32,909 nucleotides of DNA, taken from the NCBI GenBank assembly GCA_017854655.1, contig JAFMHF010000019.1, positions 1 through 32,909 of the forward strand, in the 5' to 3' direction. The notes below the pieces were generated by a model. That model did no database searches, had not been told where the DNA came from, and saw only the letters and a list, made by a program, of their open reading frames with translations. Of the stretch, positions 23,870-32,909 are shown in pieces (within the stretch, counting starts at the first letter, position 1; each line of letters starts with the position of its first letter). The stretch is from Puniceicoccaceae bacterium. Lineage in GTDB: Bacteria; Verrucomicrobiota; Verrucomicrobiia; Opitutales; Coraliomargaritaceae. The position numbers and the translations under genes are program-made.

Positions 23870-23940
23870 AGGAGCGTGGGCGACTCGCCCAAGTTTACAT
23901 CAACATCGGCTCAACGTGGGCGAGTCGCCCACACTCCTTT
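23870..23940. repeat. REP/BIME-like inverted element, copy 1
   Basis: AGGAGCGTGGGCGACTCGCCCAAG...CAACGTGGGCGAGTCGCCCACACTCCTTT; two opposed GGGCGAnTCGCCC hairpins; near-identical right arm at 26917-26941. Confidence 0.85.
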
Positions 23941-23950
23941 AACCCATAAA

Positions 23951-24736
23951 TCACTCCACAGTCACGGCTACTTCGTCAGCACTCAGCCCCATATGCTGTT
24001 CGCAGAATTCGAGCATGTCTTCCTGTAGCGGTGCAGTAAATGAGATCGGTCCCTCGGGGAAGTTAAATACATAGCGATAACAATGCAGTGCCTGACGCTT
24101 GATCGGCAAAGCCGCTCCCAAACGATCCGTCCAACCATGCTCGATAAACTCGATATACAAGGTCTCATCGGGTCCGTAAATTTTATCGCCGACCACGCGC
24201 TTTTCTAAAAATTCCGCATGCACACGAATCTGGTGTTTGCGTCCCGTCTCAGGCTCAACGCGGCAGAGCGTATAGCCATTTTTTGAAATGAGCGGAATGA
24301 AGTCAGTCACAGCGGTTTGCGAAGTGCGGTCATAACTCACTTCCGATTTAACAATGACTGGCCCGCCTCTGCGCCGAGCAATCGGTTCATCCACATGGAT
24401 CGGCTGATCAAACTCACCTCCAAGAATCGCCAAATACTCTTTCTTCACGATGCGATTCTGAATCGCCATCTGAAATTTACGGGCCACCGATGGACGTTTG
24501 GCAAAGACGATCAATCCACTCGTTTCGCGATCCAAGCGCGCGACCAAGTGTAGCTTTTCCGCACCAGTATGCTCTCGAACCACTCCCACTAGGCTAGACA
24601 ACGGCCCATTCTTAGAAGGATGGCAAACCAACCAGCCCGGCTTATTGATAATCAGTAGATTCTCATCCTCCTGTAGTATCCATTCCGGAAAAACTGCCAG
24701 ATCGACCAGTGGAGCTTCTTCGCCGTATGGATTCAT
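23951..24736 (-). CDS. RluA-family pseudouridine synthase
   Basis: 261 aa; LLIINKPGWLVCHPSKNG, LHLVARLDRETSGLIVFAKR, CRVEPETGRKHQIRVHAEFLEKRVVGDKIYG. Confidence 0.9.
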   Translation of the reverse strand: MNPYGEEAPLVDLAVFPEWILQEDENLLIINKPGWLVCHPSKNGPLSSLVGVVREHTGAEKLHLVARLDRETSGLIVFAKRPSVARKFQMAIQNRIVKKEYLAILGGEFDQPIHVDEPIARRRGGPVIVKSEVSYDRTSQTAVTDFIPLISKNGYTLCRVEPETGRKHQIRVHAEFLEKRVVGDKIYGPDETLYIEFIEHGWTDRLGAALPIKRQALHCYRYVFNFPEGPISFTAPLQEDMLEFCEQHMGLSADEVAVTVE

Positions 24737-25566
24737 TTCGAATCTCCTTTGTGTGCTTCTAAACGCATCTTGCGCAATATGGCAGCGCCGACTCGAGTCA
24801 CAACGATGATCGGAAATTTACTTCCAAAGAATGCGATTAATTTATTCTTCCAACCAGTCACCAGCAGCGACTTCCCTGCCGCTAGCGCCTGCAGTGTCAA
24901 ATCCGCCACTTGCTCAGATGTCATATCAGGAGTCAAACTTGTCCCTTGCTGCATCGGCGGAGTCTCAAAACCTGCAGATTTAAAGAAATTCGAGCGTGTC
25001 GGCCCAGGACACACCGCCAACGTCCGCACCTTTGTGCCTCGCAAATCCTCGCCCAATGCCAGCGTCCAATTCAACACAAACGCCTTGGTCGCGCCATAGG
25101 TCGCCAAATATGCGGTCGGCTGAAAGCCGGCCGTCGAGGCCACATTCACCACGCAACCACCGCGTTCCAGCATCTGCGGCAGCAACTGGGAAGTAAGATC
25201 CACCACCGCTCGAACATTCAGATCAATCATCTGCAACTGCTTCGCTCGATCCAAATCCTGCTGGCGACCGTAATCCCCAAAGCCACTATTATTAATCAGC
25301 AAGACCTCGCCCGCCTCCGCCTCCGCGATAATTATCTTTAATTGCGCAGCAGCAGCAGCGACTGCCTTTGAATCGCTTAAGTCCGTTGCAATATGAATGC
25401 CGTGTTGATCAAAAAAATCGCCCGGTTTTGAACGAGAAAGGTTGCATACCGTAGATGTCGGGGCTAAGTTTTTAATTGCTTTGATAATTGAGCAGCCAAT
25501 CCCCGACGAACCACCAGTAACAATGATTACGGACGTGTGTTTCAGATATTCAGTAGGTGTTGGCAT
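24733..25566 (-). CDS. SDR family NAD(P)-dependent oxidoreductase
   Basis: ORF from 25590; likely start MPTPTEYLK at 25566. VIIVTGGSSGIGCSIIKAI, LLINNSGFGDYG, STAGFQPTAYLATYGATKAFVLNWTLAL (YxxxK). Confidence 0.9.
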   Translation of the reverse strand: MPTPTEYLKHTSVIIVTGGSSGIGCSIIKAIKNLAPTSTVCNLSRSKPGDFFDQHGIHIATDLSDSKAVAAAAAQLKIIIAEAEAGEVLLINNSGFGDYGRQQDLDRAKQLQMIDLNVRAVVDLTSQLLPQMLERGGCVVNVASTAGFQPTAYLATYGATKAFVLNWTLALGEDLRGTKVRTLAVCPGPTRSNFFKSAGFETPPMQQGTSLTPDMTSEQVADLTLQALAAGKSLLVTGWKNKLIAFFGSKFPIIVVTRVGAAILRKMRLEAHKGDSK

Positions 25567-25581
25567 ATTCAGGTTAATAGA

Positions 25582-25630
25582 TGCCAACACGCTTGATCGT
25601 AGCGATCAAAATAGTGTTGGCTCTTTTTTT
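25582..25630 (+). terminator. Terminator-like hairpin in the divergent SDR-hpf intergenic region
   Basis: gccaacac-gc-ttgatcg-tag-cgatcaa-aata-gtgttggc-tcttttttt; stem of 8 + 7 bp followed by a T7 run on the + strand. Confidence 0.65.
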
Positions 25631-25707
25631 GCTCAGACTTGTCAAAGTGGCGGGGACAATCGTCTTCGTTAACTATGAACCCACAATAGAAAAGGAATAA
25701 ATAATAT

Positions 25708-26073
25708 ATGAAGCAACATGATGTCATCATCTCCGGGCTAAATATGGATCTCACCGATGCGATTCGAAATGTGGTCGAAGCAAAAATAGAAAAACTCTTC
25801 GAGCACGAAGATCATATTGTCCGCATGCGCGTAGAACTTGAATACGACGCCCATAAACGCACACACCAGAACGAATTTATCGCCAAAGGGCACCTCGAAG
25901 TGCGGGGCAACGATCATAATGCCCATGCCGAGACGGACGATCTGTATAAGTCAATCGACGAGATGGTCAACAAGCTCGACCGAATGCTCCGACGCCGCTC
26001 TCGCCTTCAGAAGGTCAAACGCAAGAATACACACCTCATCGATATTCCTTCCGAAATACCCAAGGCAGTCTAG
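25708..26073 (+). CDS. hpf: Ribosome hibernation-promoting factor (HPF/RaiA family)
   Basis: 121 aa; DVIISGLNMDLTDAIRNVVEAKIEKLFEHEDHIVRMRVELEYD...AHAETDDLYKSIDEMVNKLDRMLRRR; upstream aaaggaata RBS. Confidence 0.9.
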   Translation: MKQHDVIISGLNMDLTDAIRNVVEAKIEKLFEHEDHIVRMRVELEYDAHKRTHQNEFIAKGHLEVRGNDHNAHAETDDLYKSIDEMVNKLDRMLRRRSRLQKVKRKNTHLIDIPSEIPKAV

Positions 26074-26097
26074 CGCGACAACTTGCGGATTGATACC

Positions 26098-26135
26098 AGC
26101 CCGACTCTCTACCGAGAGTCGGGCTTGCTTTTTTT
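26098..26135 (+). terminator. Rho-independent terminator of hpf
   Basis: agcccgactctc-tacc-gagagtcgggct followed by tgcttttttt. Confidence 0.93.
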
Positions 26136-26150
26136 ACGAACTTCACAAAG

Positions 26151-26525
26151 GTGCAGCCTATGCCTGCTTACATCTACCAAATCCTTCACGTCACTGGAAT
26201 CATCATGCTCTTCATGGGCTACGGAGCCCTACTCGCTCGCAGCCTCGCTAACAGCGACAACGCAGCCGTTCGTAAACTCGGCTCAATTACCAGTGGCATC
26301 GGCCTGCTGCTTATCCTGATCGCGGGGTTTGCGATGATCTCCAAGCTCGGTCACAGCTTTACAGCACCTTGGCTGATCGCAAAGATGGTCATCTGGCTCG
26401 CATTAGGAGGCGTCATCGTCCTCATCAATCGCAAACCTGCACTCGCTAAACCTCTCTGGTGGAGCATCCTAGGACTCGGCATTTTAGCCGCTGTGATGGT
26501 GTATTACATGCGCTTCCAAGGATAG
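26151..26525 (+). CDS. Small four-TM integral membrane protein
   Basis: 124 aa (GTG at 26151 or ATG at 26160); MPAYIYQILHVTGIIMLFMGYGALLARSL... with about four hydrophobic segments. Confidence 0.7.
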   Translation: MQPMPAYIYQILHVTGIIMLFMGYGALLARSLANSDNAAVRKLGSITSGIGLLLILIAGFAMISKLGHSFTAPWLIAKMVIWLALGGVIVLINRKPALAKPLWWSILGLGILAAVMVYYMRFQG

Positions 26526-26614
26526 CGCGAAGCTAGTTCAAAAAAAGTTAATCTTTTGCAAAGTTCTGCTTGATCTCATCCACCCACTTTGTCTTTATCC
26601 CGGCTTCCCAATAA

Positions 26615-26691
<77 letters not shown>

Positions 26692-26696
26692 TTTAG

Positions 26697-26730
26697 AAAT
26701 CCCTAAAGCATAAAGCCTTAGGGATTTTTT
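26697..26730 (+). terminator. Intrinsic terminator after tRNA-Arg
   Basis: aaatccctaa-agcataaagcc-ttagggatttttt. Confidence 0.85.
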
Positions 26731-26871
26731 GTGGCCATCTGGCATGAAAGGTTTAGCTGGGCAGAGGCGCTCGTCTCGAACGCCATGGCAGTGTTGCTTG
26801 CTCTGTCCGCATCAAAGTTTGGAGAACAGCCAAGCCACTAGCGCGTCTCACGTGAGATGGGACATTTAAAA

Positions 26872-26941
26872 AGGAGCGAGGGCGACTCGCCCTTGTTGTT
26901 GGATGTGTGACTAAACGTGGGCGAGTCGCCCACACTCCTTT
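26872..26941. repeat. REP/BIME-like inverted element, copy 2
   Basis: AGGAGCGAGGGCGACTCGCCCTTG...AAACGTGGGCGAGTCGCCCACACTCCTTT; same architecture as 23870-23940. Confidence 0.85.
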
Positions 26942-27337
26942 CACCATTCAGCACAACGCTTGCTTTAACTAGCGGATCGACCAGCAACCCTCAGCCCTCA
27001 CTGATCATTCTCTTGGGCGACGGGATGAAAAACGAACCGTCACCGAAAAGAATTGCCGAGAAAAGATCATCACTTTCGAAGGGCCCAGCGTACGGGCTCT
27101 GGCATAACAATAAACTCAAGCAGCACAGCCACAAATGGCTGCGGCGGCCAAGGCGAAAAAAGCAGTCATCGCCTTAAATAAAAACAACCAACTTAGGCGG
27201 CCTATGTGAATTCAGTATTACCAAAAATACTACGACAGGCCGCGGCAGTACTGAGTCCTCCTGCTCCGTCTTGTTAGCAATCAGATCAACCATCCGCTGG
27301 AAATCTAATGATACCTAAAATAGCGACGGAATAACCC

Positions 27338-27586
27338 CTAAACCAAAAGCAACGCCTCCTTCTGCGCTCGGCTGAGCCGCTTAATTCGCCACTCCTCTTT
27401 CAACGCCTCCGAGCGTGTTCCGACCTCGCGCGTATGCACTAATTTCAACGGTGCACGGCCACGCACATATTTCGCCGCCTTCGGCCCTTGCGCTTGATGC
27501 TCCCCTAGGCGTCGCGCCACATCCGTCGCCACACCCGTGTAGAGCGTGCCGTCACCGCAACGTAAAATATAGAGACTCCATGCCAT
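27338..27586 (-). CDS. GIY-YIG nuclease superfamily protein (YhbQ/UPF0213-like)
   Basis: 82 aa; WSLYILRCGDGTLYTGVATDVARRLGEHQAQGPKAAKYVRGRAPLKLVHTRE. Confidence 0.9.
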   Translation of the reverse strand: MAWSLYILRCGDGTLYTGVATDVARRLGEHQAQGPKAAKYVRGRAPLKLVHTREVGTRSEALKEEWRIKRLSRAQKEALLLV

Positions 27587-27592
27587 TCAAGC

Positions 27593-29428
27593 TCAGTCCT
27601 TCAACAAAGTATAGGAGTCCAGTATTTCCCCCTGACTACCCAGAGTCGTGACATGCAGAGCGCGCCCCTCGATATCGACCACCACAGAGGCGAGCACCGA
27701 AAGATTCTCGACCATGAAAGGAAGATGATCCGCTCGAAATGAACCTTTCTTACCCGAACTACCAGCAACCGTGTGGATCGTGCCACGCTTCTGATGCGCT
27801 CCTTGACGATAGCTGCCGTCACCTGCTGGGCGACCATCGCCTGCATCCACAGCATGAGCCACAGGATCATACGTATCACTGGTGCCATAATGGCCATGCA
27901 TCAGAATGGAACGCTCATAGGTATGACTATGACCGCCGAAGGTCAAATCAACACCATGCGCCTCAAGCAGGGGCAGGAAATTCTCGCGCATATCAAAATG
28001 CGGCTTTTCCTTATCAGAATTATGCGTGCCATGCGTATAGGGCGGGTGATGCCAGTAGGCGATCACCCAGTCGTAATCCTCATCACTCACCTGTGCCAGA
28101 TCAGCCTTGAGCCAATCATGCATCGGGCCCCCTTGGCTACGGTCACTCACTTGCGAGTCCAAGCAAATGAAGTGCGTCCGCCCGTAATCAAAACTGTAGT
28201 AGAGCTCGCTACCCGAAGGCGCACCGCCCGCCTCGCCCTGACTGGGCATATCAAAAATCGCGAGATAAGGGTCTGCCTGATTCTTCGTCAAAGGATTATC
28301 ATCTTGATTCGCCCAATACGTCTCATGATTACCCACCGCTGGCCACAGACAGGTCGAATGCAGTAATGGATTATAAATATTAAACACTGCATTTTGAAAC
28401 TGCTGATCCGTGCCATGACCATACGCGTTATCTCCGAGCATCAACCAAACATCCGTCTGCCGATCTGCGGTGAAATCGCGATACGCATTATAGACCGCAC
28501 GCGCATTATCATTCCCAGTGCCCGAATCACCGATAATCCAAATACGAGTCGATACCGCTTCATGCGCCGGAGGTAATGTCCGGAATTCATAAGTAGCATC
28601 TGTGCCAGCAATCTTATAATGGTAAGCGCCTTTTACCTGCAACCCACTTAAACGCACACTGTGCTCGGTCGTCGGCACGGGTTCTTGCATGAAAAAACGT
28701 TCCTCACTGCCTGGCATCCAGTAATCGACACGACCACATGTGGGATGATTGGTGCGCCAACGCACAGTGATCTCCTGCTGGGTGGTATTTTGCAGATAAG
28801 GCCCGCGCACAATACTATGCGTCGCGGCTGGCTGCGCCATGGGCTTCGAATCAAGTGCCTTCGAAACCGCCACGCTCGTATCGCCCGCCAGTAAATTCGC
28901 ATCCCACACGATGTCTGAACTATTTCGCCCCGCATTCACCAGCCTGATCGCCAATGTATTCACACCGTTACGCAGCGCAGTCGCCGGCAACTCAAAGGTC
29001 TCAAACTCCTTGGCCTCATGAGATCGCACCGCATTGCCCTCTAATGGGTGCGTGCGCGTCAACTCTGTTCCATTCAAATACACCACAAATGCATCGTCGT
29101 AACGAGCACGCAGAATCAAACTAGGAATCACAGTGCGATCTTTCACCGTAAATTGATGCCGCAAATAATAGTCGATCCTTCCCTTCTCTAGGTGGGGCTT
29201 ATTTAGATAGCGCTCTCCATAGCCCAACGGCGACTGTGCTGTCCCCCAGATTTCATCATTAAAGTCAGGCGTCTCCCACCCGGCGTCTGCCTCGCCATCG
29301 TCATCATACTTCCAATCACTATTGGGAGCAATCAGGCCAGTGGGCTGACGGCTTTCGTGCGCATAAGAACTGCAAAAAAAGCCACTCAAAGCGGCAACAA
29401 TAGTTATGGTTTTTAGATACTGCTTCAT
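27593..29428 (-). CDS. Purple-acid-phosphatase-like secreted metallophosphoesterase
   Basis: ORF from 29518; signal peptide starts at MKQYLKTITIVAALSGFFCSSYA (29428). Motifs GDSGTGN, LGDNAYGHG, AVGNHE, YWHHPPYTHGTHN, GGHSHTYERS; N-terminal galactose-binding-like region. Confidence 0.88.
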   Translation of the reverse strand: MKQYLKTITIVAALSGFFCSSYAHESRQPTGLIAPNSDWKYDDDGEADAGWETPDFNDEIWGTAQSPLGYGERYLNKPHLEKGRIDYYLRHQFTVKDRTVIPSLILRARYDDAFVVYLNGTELTRTHPLEGNAVRSHEAKEFETFELPATALRNGVNTLAIRLVNAGRNSSDIVWDANLLAGDTSVAVSKALDSKPMAQPAATHSIVRGPYLQNTTQQEITVRWRTNHPTCGRVDYWMPGSEERFFMQEPVPTTEHSVRLSGLQVKGAYHYKIAGTDATYEFRTLPPAHEAVSTRIWIIGDSGTGNDNARAVYNAYRDFTADRQTDVWLMLGDNAYGHGTDQQFQNAVFNIYNPLLHSTCLWPAVGNHETYWANQDDNPLTKNQADPYLAIFDMPSQGEAGGAPSGSELYYSFDYGRTHFICLDSQVSDRSQGGPMHDWLKADLAQVSDEDYDWVIAYWHHPPYTHGTHNSDKEKPHFDMRENFLPLLEAHGVDLTFGGHSHTYERSILMHGHYGTSDTYDPVAHAVDAGDGRPAGDGSYRQGAHQKRGTIHTVAGSSGKKGSFRADHLPFMVENLSVLASVVVDIEGRALHVTTLGSQGEILDSYTLLKD

Positions 29429-29560
29429 AAAATTAAATATATACAAAAACCCAATGGTATCGGGACCAACAGGGCTTGGCAAATCCATTCCCGAGCAAGC
29501 AGTGAAACAGCCCCTCATCAGCTTTCCCGACTAAAAGGCTACGCCTCACGCGATTCTTGC

Positions 29561-29595
29561 TCAGTCCTTAAGTCTCAGCTCTCAAGTCTCTTCTA
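29561..29595. repeat. Heptad repeat tract spanning the 3' end of the YchJ-like gene
   Basis: TCAGTCC/TTAAGTC/TCAGCTC/TCAAGTC/TCTTCTA; same units as 30200-30320. Confidence 0.6.
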
Positions 29596-29992
29596 TCACG
29601 CCATCCACATAATACCAGTTGCCAGCGCTGCGACGAAAGCGCGACCGCTCGTGGTGGATCGCCTGCTCACCATCCTGTATATAACTCGCCTTAAATTCGA
29701 CCTTGCCGGTTTTGTCCTCCGCGCCGCCCTGCGAGGCGCTCATCACTTCCAAGCCGATCCACTGAATCGAGTCGGCAGTGGATTTATAATTCACCCACAA
29801 GTCCGTGGTCCGCACTGCAGCCAAAGTTGTACCCACTAAGTAATCGATCTGACCACGCACATAAGCGCAGTAGCGTGAACGCATTAAAGCCTCCGCCGTC
29901 GCAGCCTTCTCGCTACCAGCGTGAAACGGCTCACAACAATCGGCATAGTTCGCACCACTCCCACAGGCACACAACGTCTTCGTATCAGTCAT
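29582..29992 (-). CDS. YchJ-like (UPF0225) SEC-C motif protein
   Basis: ORF from 30049; likely start MTDTKTLCACGSGANYADCCEPFHAG at 29992; EALMRSRYCAYVRGQIDYLVGTT...SRFRRSAGNWYYVDG. Confidence 0.88.
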   Translation of the reverse strand: MTDTKTLCACGSGANYADCCEPFHAGSEKAATAEALMRSRYCAYVRGQIDYLVGTTLAAVRTTDLWVNYKSTADSIQWIGLEVMSASQGGAEDKTGKVEFKASYIQDGEQAIHHERSRFRRSAGNWYYVDGVIEET

Positions 29993-30199
29993 GCACCGAA
30001 CCTTACCCAACCGAACCGAGATTGAAACCACTTTCGAGCGCGGCATCAATCAACTAAAAGGCGAAGCCAATCTGCACAAAGATCAACCGTAGCGCCAGTA
30101 CTCGTCGCAGGCCGAACCAATGCCATAACTCAGCCCCTATTTATTATAGCAGCGTCGCTACAACCCACACTTGCACTCCACCGCTTAACCCAAATGCTC

Positions 30200-30320
30200 C
30201 TCAGCTCTCCTCCCTCAGTTACGAGTCTCAGCCCTCAAGTCTCAGCCCTCAAGTCTAAGCCATCAGCTCTCAAGTCTCCTCCCTCAGCTCTCAAGTCTCA
30301 GCCCTCCGCCCTCTTCTCAA
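30200..30320. repeat. Heptad-periodic (7/14-nt) tandem repeat abutting the helicase start codon
   Basis: Units TCAGCTC, TCCTCCC, TCAGCCC, TCAAGTC, TCAGCCC, TCAAGTC, TAAGCCA, TCAGCTC, TCAAGTC, TCCTCCC, TCAGCTC, TCAAGTC, TCAGCCC, TCCGCCC, TCTTCTC, read directly from the sequence. Confidence 0.85.
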
Positions 30321-32861
30321 ATGGATTTTCCACTTAAGCCACTCACCTCCGTCACCGATCCCGATGCCCTCATGGAACACTTCCTTGAGTATGCACTGAC
30401 GAAAGGCATCGAACTCTACCCTGCACAAGAAGAAGCCATCCTCGAAGTCTTTTCGGGCAAGAACGTCATCCTCAACACTCCCACTGGTTCAGGTAAATCA
30501 CTGGTCGCCGCCGCACTCCATTTCCTCTCCGCCTCACAAGGTCGCCAATCGGTCTATACCTGTCCGATTAAGGCGCTGGTCAACGAAAAGTTCCTCTCGC
30601 TCTGCCGCGACTTCGGCCCCGAAAATGTCGGCATGATGACTGGCGACGCCTCCGTCAACCGCGGCGCACCCATCCTTTGCTGCACCGCCGAAATCCTTGC
30701 TAATATCGCGCTGCGCGATGGTGATCAGGCTAAAGTCCACGACGTCATCATGGACGAGTTCCACTACTATTCCGACCTCGAACGTGGCGGCGCGTGGCAA
30801 GCGCCCCTGCTCACACTGCCTCAGTCTCGCTTCCTGCTAATCTCGGCTACACTCGGCGAAACTCGCTTCTTCGAGCGTGAACTAGAGCGCGTCACTGGCA
30901 ACGAATCTGTCACCGTCTTCAGCACCGATCGCCCCGTACCGCTCGAATTCACTTACGCCGAGGACCCGCTGACCGAGACACTGGAAAAACTCCAAGCGGC
31001 CAACAAATTCCCCGTTTACATCGTCCACTTCACGCAACGCTCCGCATCCGAGACTGCACAAAGCATCCTCAGCCTCAACGTTTGCAGCAAAGACGAAAAA
31101 GCACTGATCACCAAAGAGCTTCAAGACGTCGCTTTCAGCAGCCCGTTTGGCAAGGAGATCAAAAAGCTGCTGCGTAGTGGCATCGGACTGCATCACGCCG
31201 GCTTACTGCCGAAGTACCGGGTGCTGATCGAGAAGCTCGCCCAGAAAGGCATGCTCAAAGTGATTTGCGGCACCGACACACTCGGCGTCGGCGTCAACGT
31301 GCCTATCCGCACCGTGCTCTTCACCCAGCTCTGCAAATATGGCGGCGTCAAAACCGGCATTCTAACCGCCCGCGACTTCCACCAAATCAGTGGCCGCGCA
31401 GGCCGCAAAGGGTTCGACGATCACGGCTATGTCGTCTGCATGGCACCCGAGCACGTCATCGAAAACAAGCGCCTCGAAGCCAAAGCTGCAGGCGATCCGA
31501 AAAAGAAAAAGAAACTGGTCAAGCGCAAGCCCCCAGAGCGCGGCTTTGTGCACTGGGACGAGCAAACCTTCACCCGCCTGCAAACTGCTCCCGCCGAGCC
31601 ACTCAAATCCAGCTTCAAAGTATCGCACGGTATGTTGCTCAACGTCCTCGGCCGCAAGGGCGACGGCTGCGCAGCCATGCGCGCGCTGATCGACGACTGC
31701 CACAACAACGACGGCTCCAAGAAGACCATGCGCAAGCAATCCTTCCAGCTGTTTCGCGCACTGGTCGACCGCAGCATTATCGAGATCCAACCTAAAGGCG
31801 CAGAGCAAAAGCTACGCATCAATGTCGACCTACAAGACGACTTTTCGCTCAACCAAACCCTCGCGCTTTACTGTATCGACACACTCGGACTACTCGACAC
31901 CACCGCTCCCGAATACGAACTCAAGCTGCTCAGTCTGGTCGAATCCATTCTCGAAAACCCCGACATCATTCTACGCAAACAAGTCGACAAATTGAAAGAC
32001 GTCAAAGTTGCCGAAATGAAAGCCGCTGGCGTCGAATACGACCAGCGCATGGAAGAGCTCGAAAAGATCGAACACCTCAAGCCCGAGGGCGAGTTCATCT
32101 ACGAGACCTTCAATAAATTTGCCGCCGAGCACCCTTGGGTAGGCTCTGAAAATATCAAGCCGAAGTCCATCGCTCGCGAAATGTTTGAGCGCTACAGTAG
32201 CTTCTCCGACTACATCAAGAGTTACGGCCTGATGCGCGCCGAAGGCCTACTGCTACGCCACCTCACCAACGTTTACCGCGTGCTGAACAACACCATCCCG
32301 CCCGCCTTTAAGACCGAAGCCGTCGCCGAAGTGATCACCTACATCGAGACGCTGCTGCGGATTACCGACTCCAGCCTGCTCGACGAATGGGAGACGCTCA
32401 AAGATCCCGACTACAAGCCCAATAGCGCCGAAGCGCAGCCCGCGCCGAAAGGCCCGAATGATATCACCCGCGATCGCGAAGCCTTCACCCGCTTGGTTCG
32501 CAACGAGGTGTTCCGCTTCATCCGCATGTTGGCCAATAAAGAATATCAAGAAATCGACGAAACCTTCGAGCTCGACCAGATGTACCCCGAAGCCAAGTGG
32601 AAATACACTGAGCTAGGCAAAACCATGGAAGCCTACTACCAGACGCATGAATGGATCCGCCTCGATCCCGAAGCCCGCAACAAAGCCAACACCAACATCA
32701 CCGAATCCGACGACCGCAACACTTGGACGATTGAGCAAACTCTAGTGGACCCCGATTCACACAACGACTTCCATATCGTATTCGAACTTTCGATACAGCA
32801 AGCCAAAGAAAACAGCGCAATCAAAATTGTGCCTACTCAGATCTGCTCAATAGCGGATTAA
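30321..32861 (+). CDS. Ski2-like DEAD/DEAH-box helicase with DUF3516-type C-terminus
   Basis: 846 aa; [27 protein letters not shown] (DEAH-box variant), [58 protein letters not shown]. The C-terminus matches my memory of the DUF3516 helicase group. Confidence 0.88.
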   Translation: MDFPLKPLTSVTDPDALMEHFLEYALTKGIELYPAQEEAILEVFSGKNVILNTPTGSGKSLVAAALHFLSASQGRQSVYTCPIKALVNEKFLSLCRDFGPENVGMMTGDASVNRGAPILCCTAEILANIALRDGDQAKVHDVIMDEFHYYSDLERGGAWQAPLLTLPQSRFLLISATLGETRFFERELERVTGNESVTVFSTDRPVPLEFTYAEDPLTETLEKLQAANKFPVYIVHFTQRSASETAQSILSLNVCSKDEKALITKELQDVAFSSPFGKEIKKLLRSGIGLHHAGLLPKYRVLIEKLAQKGMLKVICGTDTLGVGVNVPIRTVLFTQLCKYGGVKTGILTARDFHQISGRAGRKGFDDHGYVVCMAPEHVIENKRLEAKAAGDPKKKKKLVKRKPPERGFVHWDEQTFTRLQTAPAEPLKSSFKVSHGMLLNVLGRKGDGCAAMRALIDDCHNNDGSKKTMRKQSFQLFRALVDRSIIEIQPKGAEQKLRINVDLQDDFSLNQTLALYCIDTLGLLDTTAPEYELKLLSLVESILENPDIILRKQVDKLKDVKVAEMKAAGVEYDQRMEELEKIEHLKPEGEFIYETFNKFAAEHPWVGSENIKPKSIAREMFERYSSFSDYIKSYGLMRAEGLLLRHLTNVYRVLNNTIPPAFKTEAVAEVITYIETLLRITDSSLLDEWETLKDPDYKPNSAEAQPAPKGPNDITRDREAFTRLVRNEVFRFIRMLANKEYQEIDETFELDQMYPEAKWKYTELGKTMEAYYQTHEWIRLDPEARNKANTNITESDDRNTWTIEQTLVDPDSHNDFHIVFELSIQQAKENSAIKIVPTQICSIAD

Positions 32862-32909
32862 CTAATAGTTCTGGCAAACAGATTGATAAAGTACAAAAAG
32901 AAAAAGCCT

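Noticed and set aside
26917-27177. 86-aa ORF containing LIILLGDGM, reminiscent of alkaline phosphatase starts
   Set aside because: It begins inside the REP element, the rest shows no phosphatase motifs, and the match is too short.
27773-28366. 197-aa + strand ORF
   Set aside because: Antisense to the purple-acid-phosphatase-like gene, whose motifs are clear; composition (RIIRITGAIMAMHQNG...) is not protein-like.
31265-31795. 176-aa Arg-rich ORF within the helicase
   Set aside because: Off-frame overlap with the intact helicase; Arg/Pro/Gln-rich composition is typical of shadow ORFs.

Overview
The window is about 33 kb of what looks like a bacterial chromosome. By gene content and protein style I infer Verrucomicrobiota, Opitutae-like; no search was run. 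It is mostly housekeeping sequence. (1) tRNA-Cys, then rpsA on the minus strand with a strong terminator and a hairpin-rich leader. (2) DUF2288-like gene and dinB. (3) DciA/DUF721-like gene, thyA and folA, preceded by a tandem pair of structured intergenic elements. (4) DUF805-like protein, a secreted trypsin-like protease, and a likely copper-handling pair (His/Met-rich YtkA/FixH-like protein plus SCO1/SenC). (5) A partial dcw cluster on the minus strand: murD, LysM protein, ftsW, murG, murC-murB fusion, ddl, ftsQ, ftsA, ftsZ. (6) DUF445, a secreted hypothetical, RluA-type pseudouridine synthase, SDR oxidoreductase, HPF, a membrane protein and tRNA-Arg. (7) GIY-YIG protein, purple-acid-phosphatase-like enzyme, YchJ-like protein and a Ski2-like/DUF3516 helicase. 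There is no CRISPR array, prophage, transposase or obvious defence island. I found no complete undescribed system that I can defend. The observations most worth checking are: an FtsZ whose T7 loop lacks the usual catalytic Asp; a duplicated structured element with covarying stems upstream of dciA-thyA-folA; heptad-periodic repeats that abut start or stop codons; paired REP-like elements with a compensatory change; the structured rpsA leader; and a decayed secreted-protein pseudogene beside murD.
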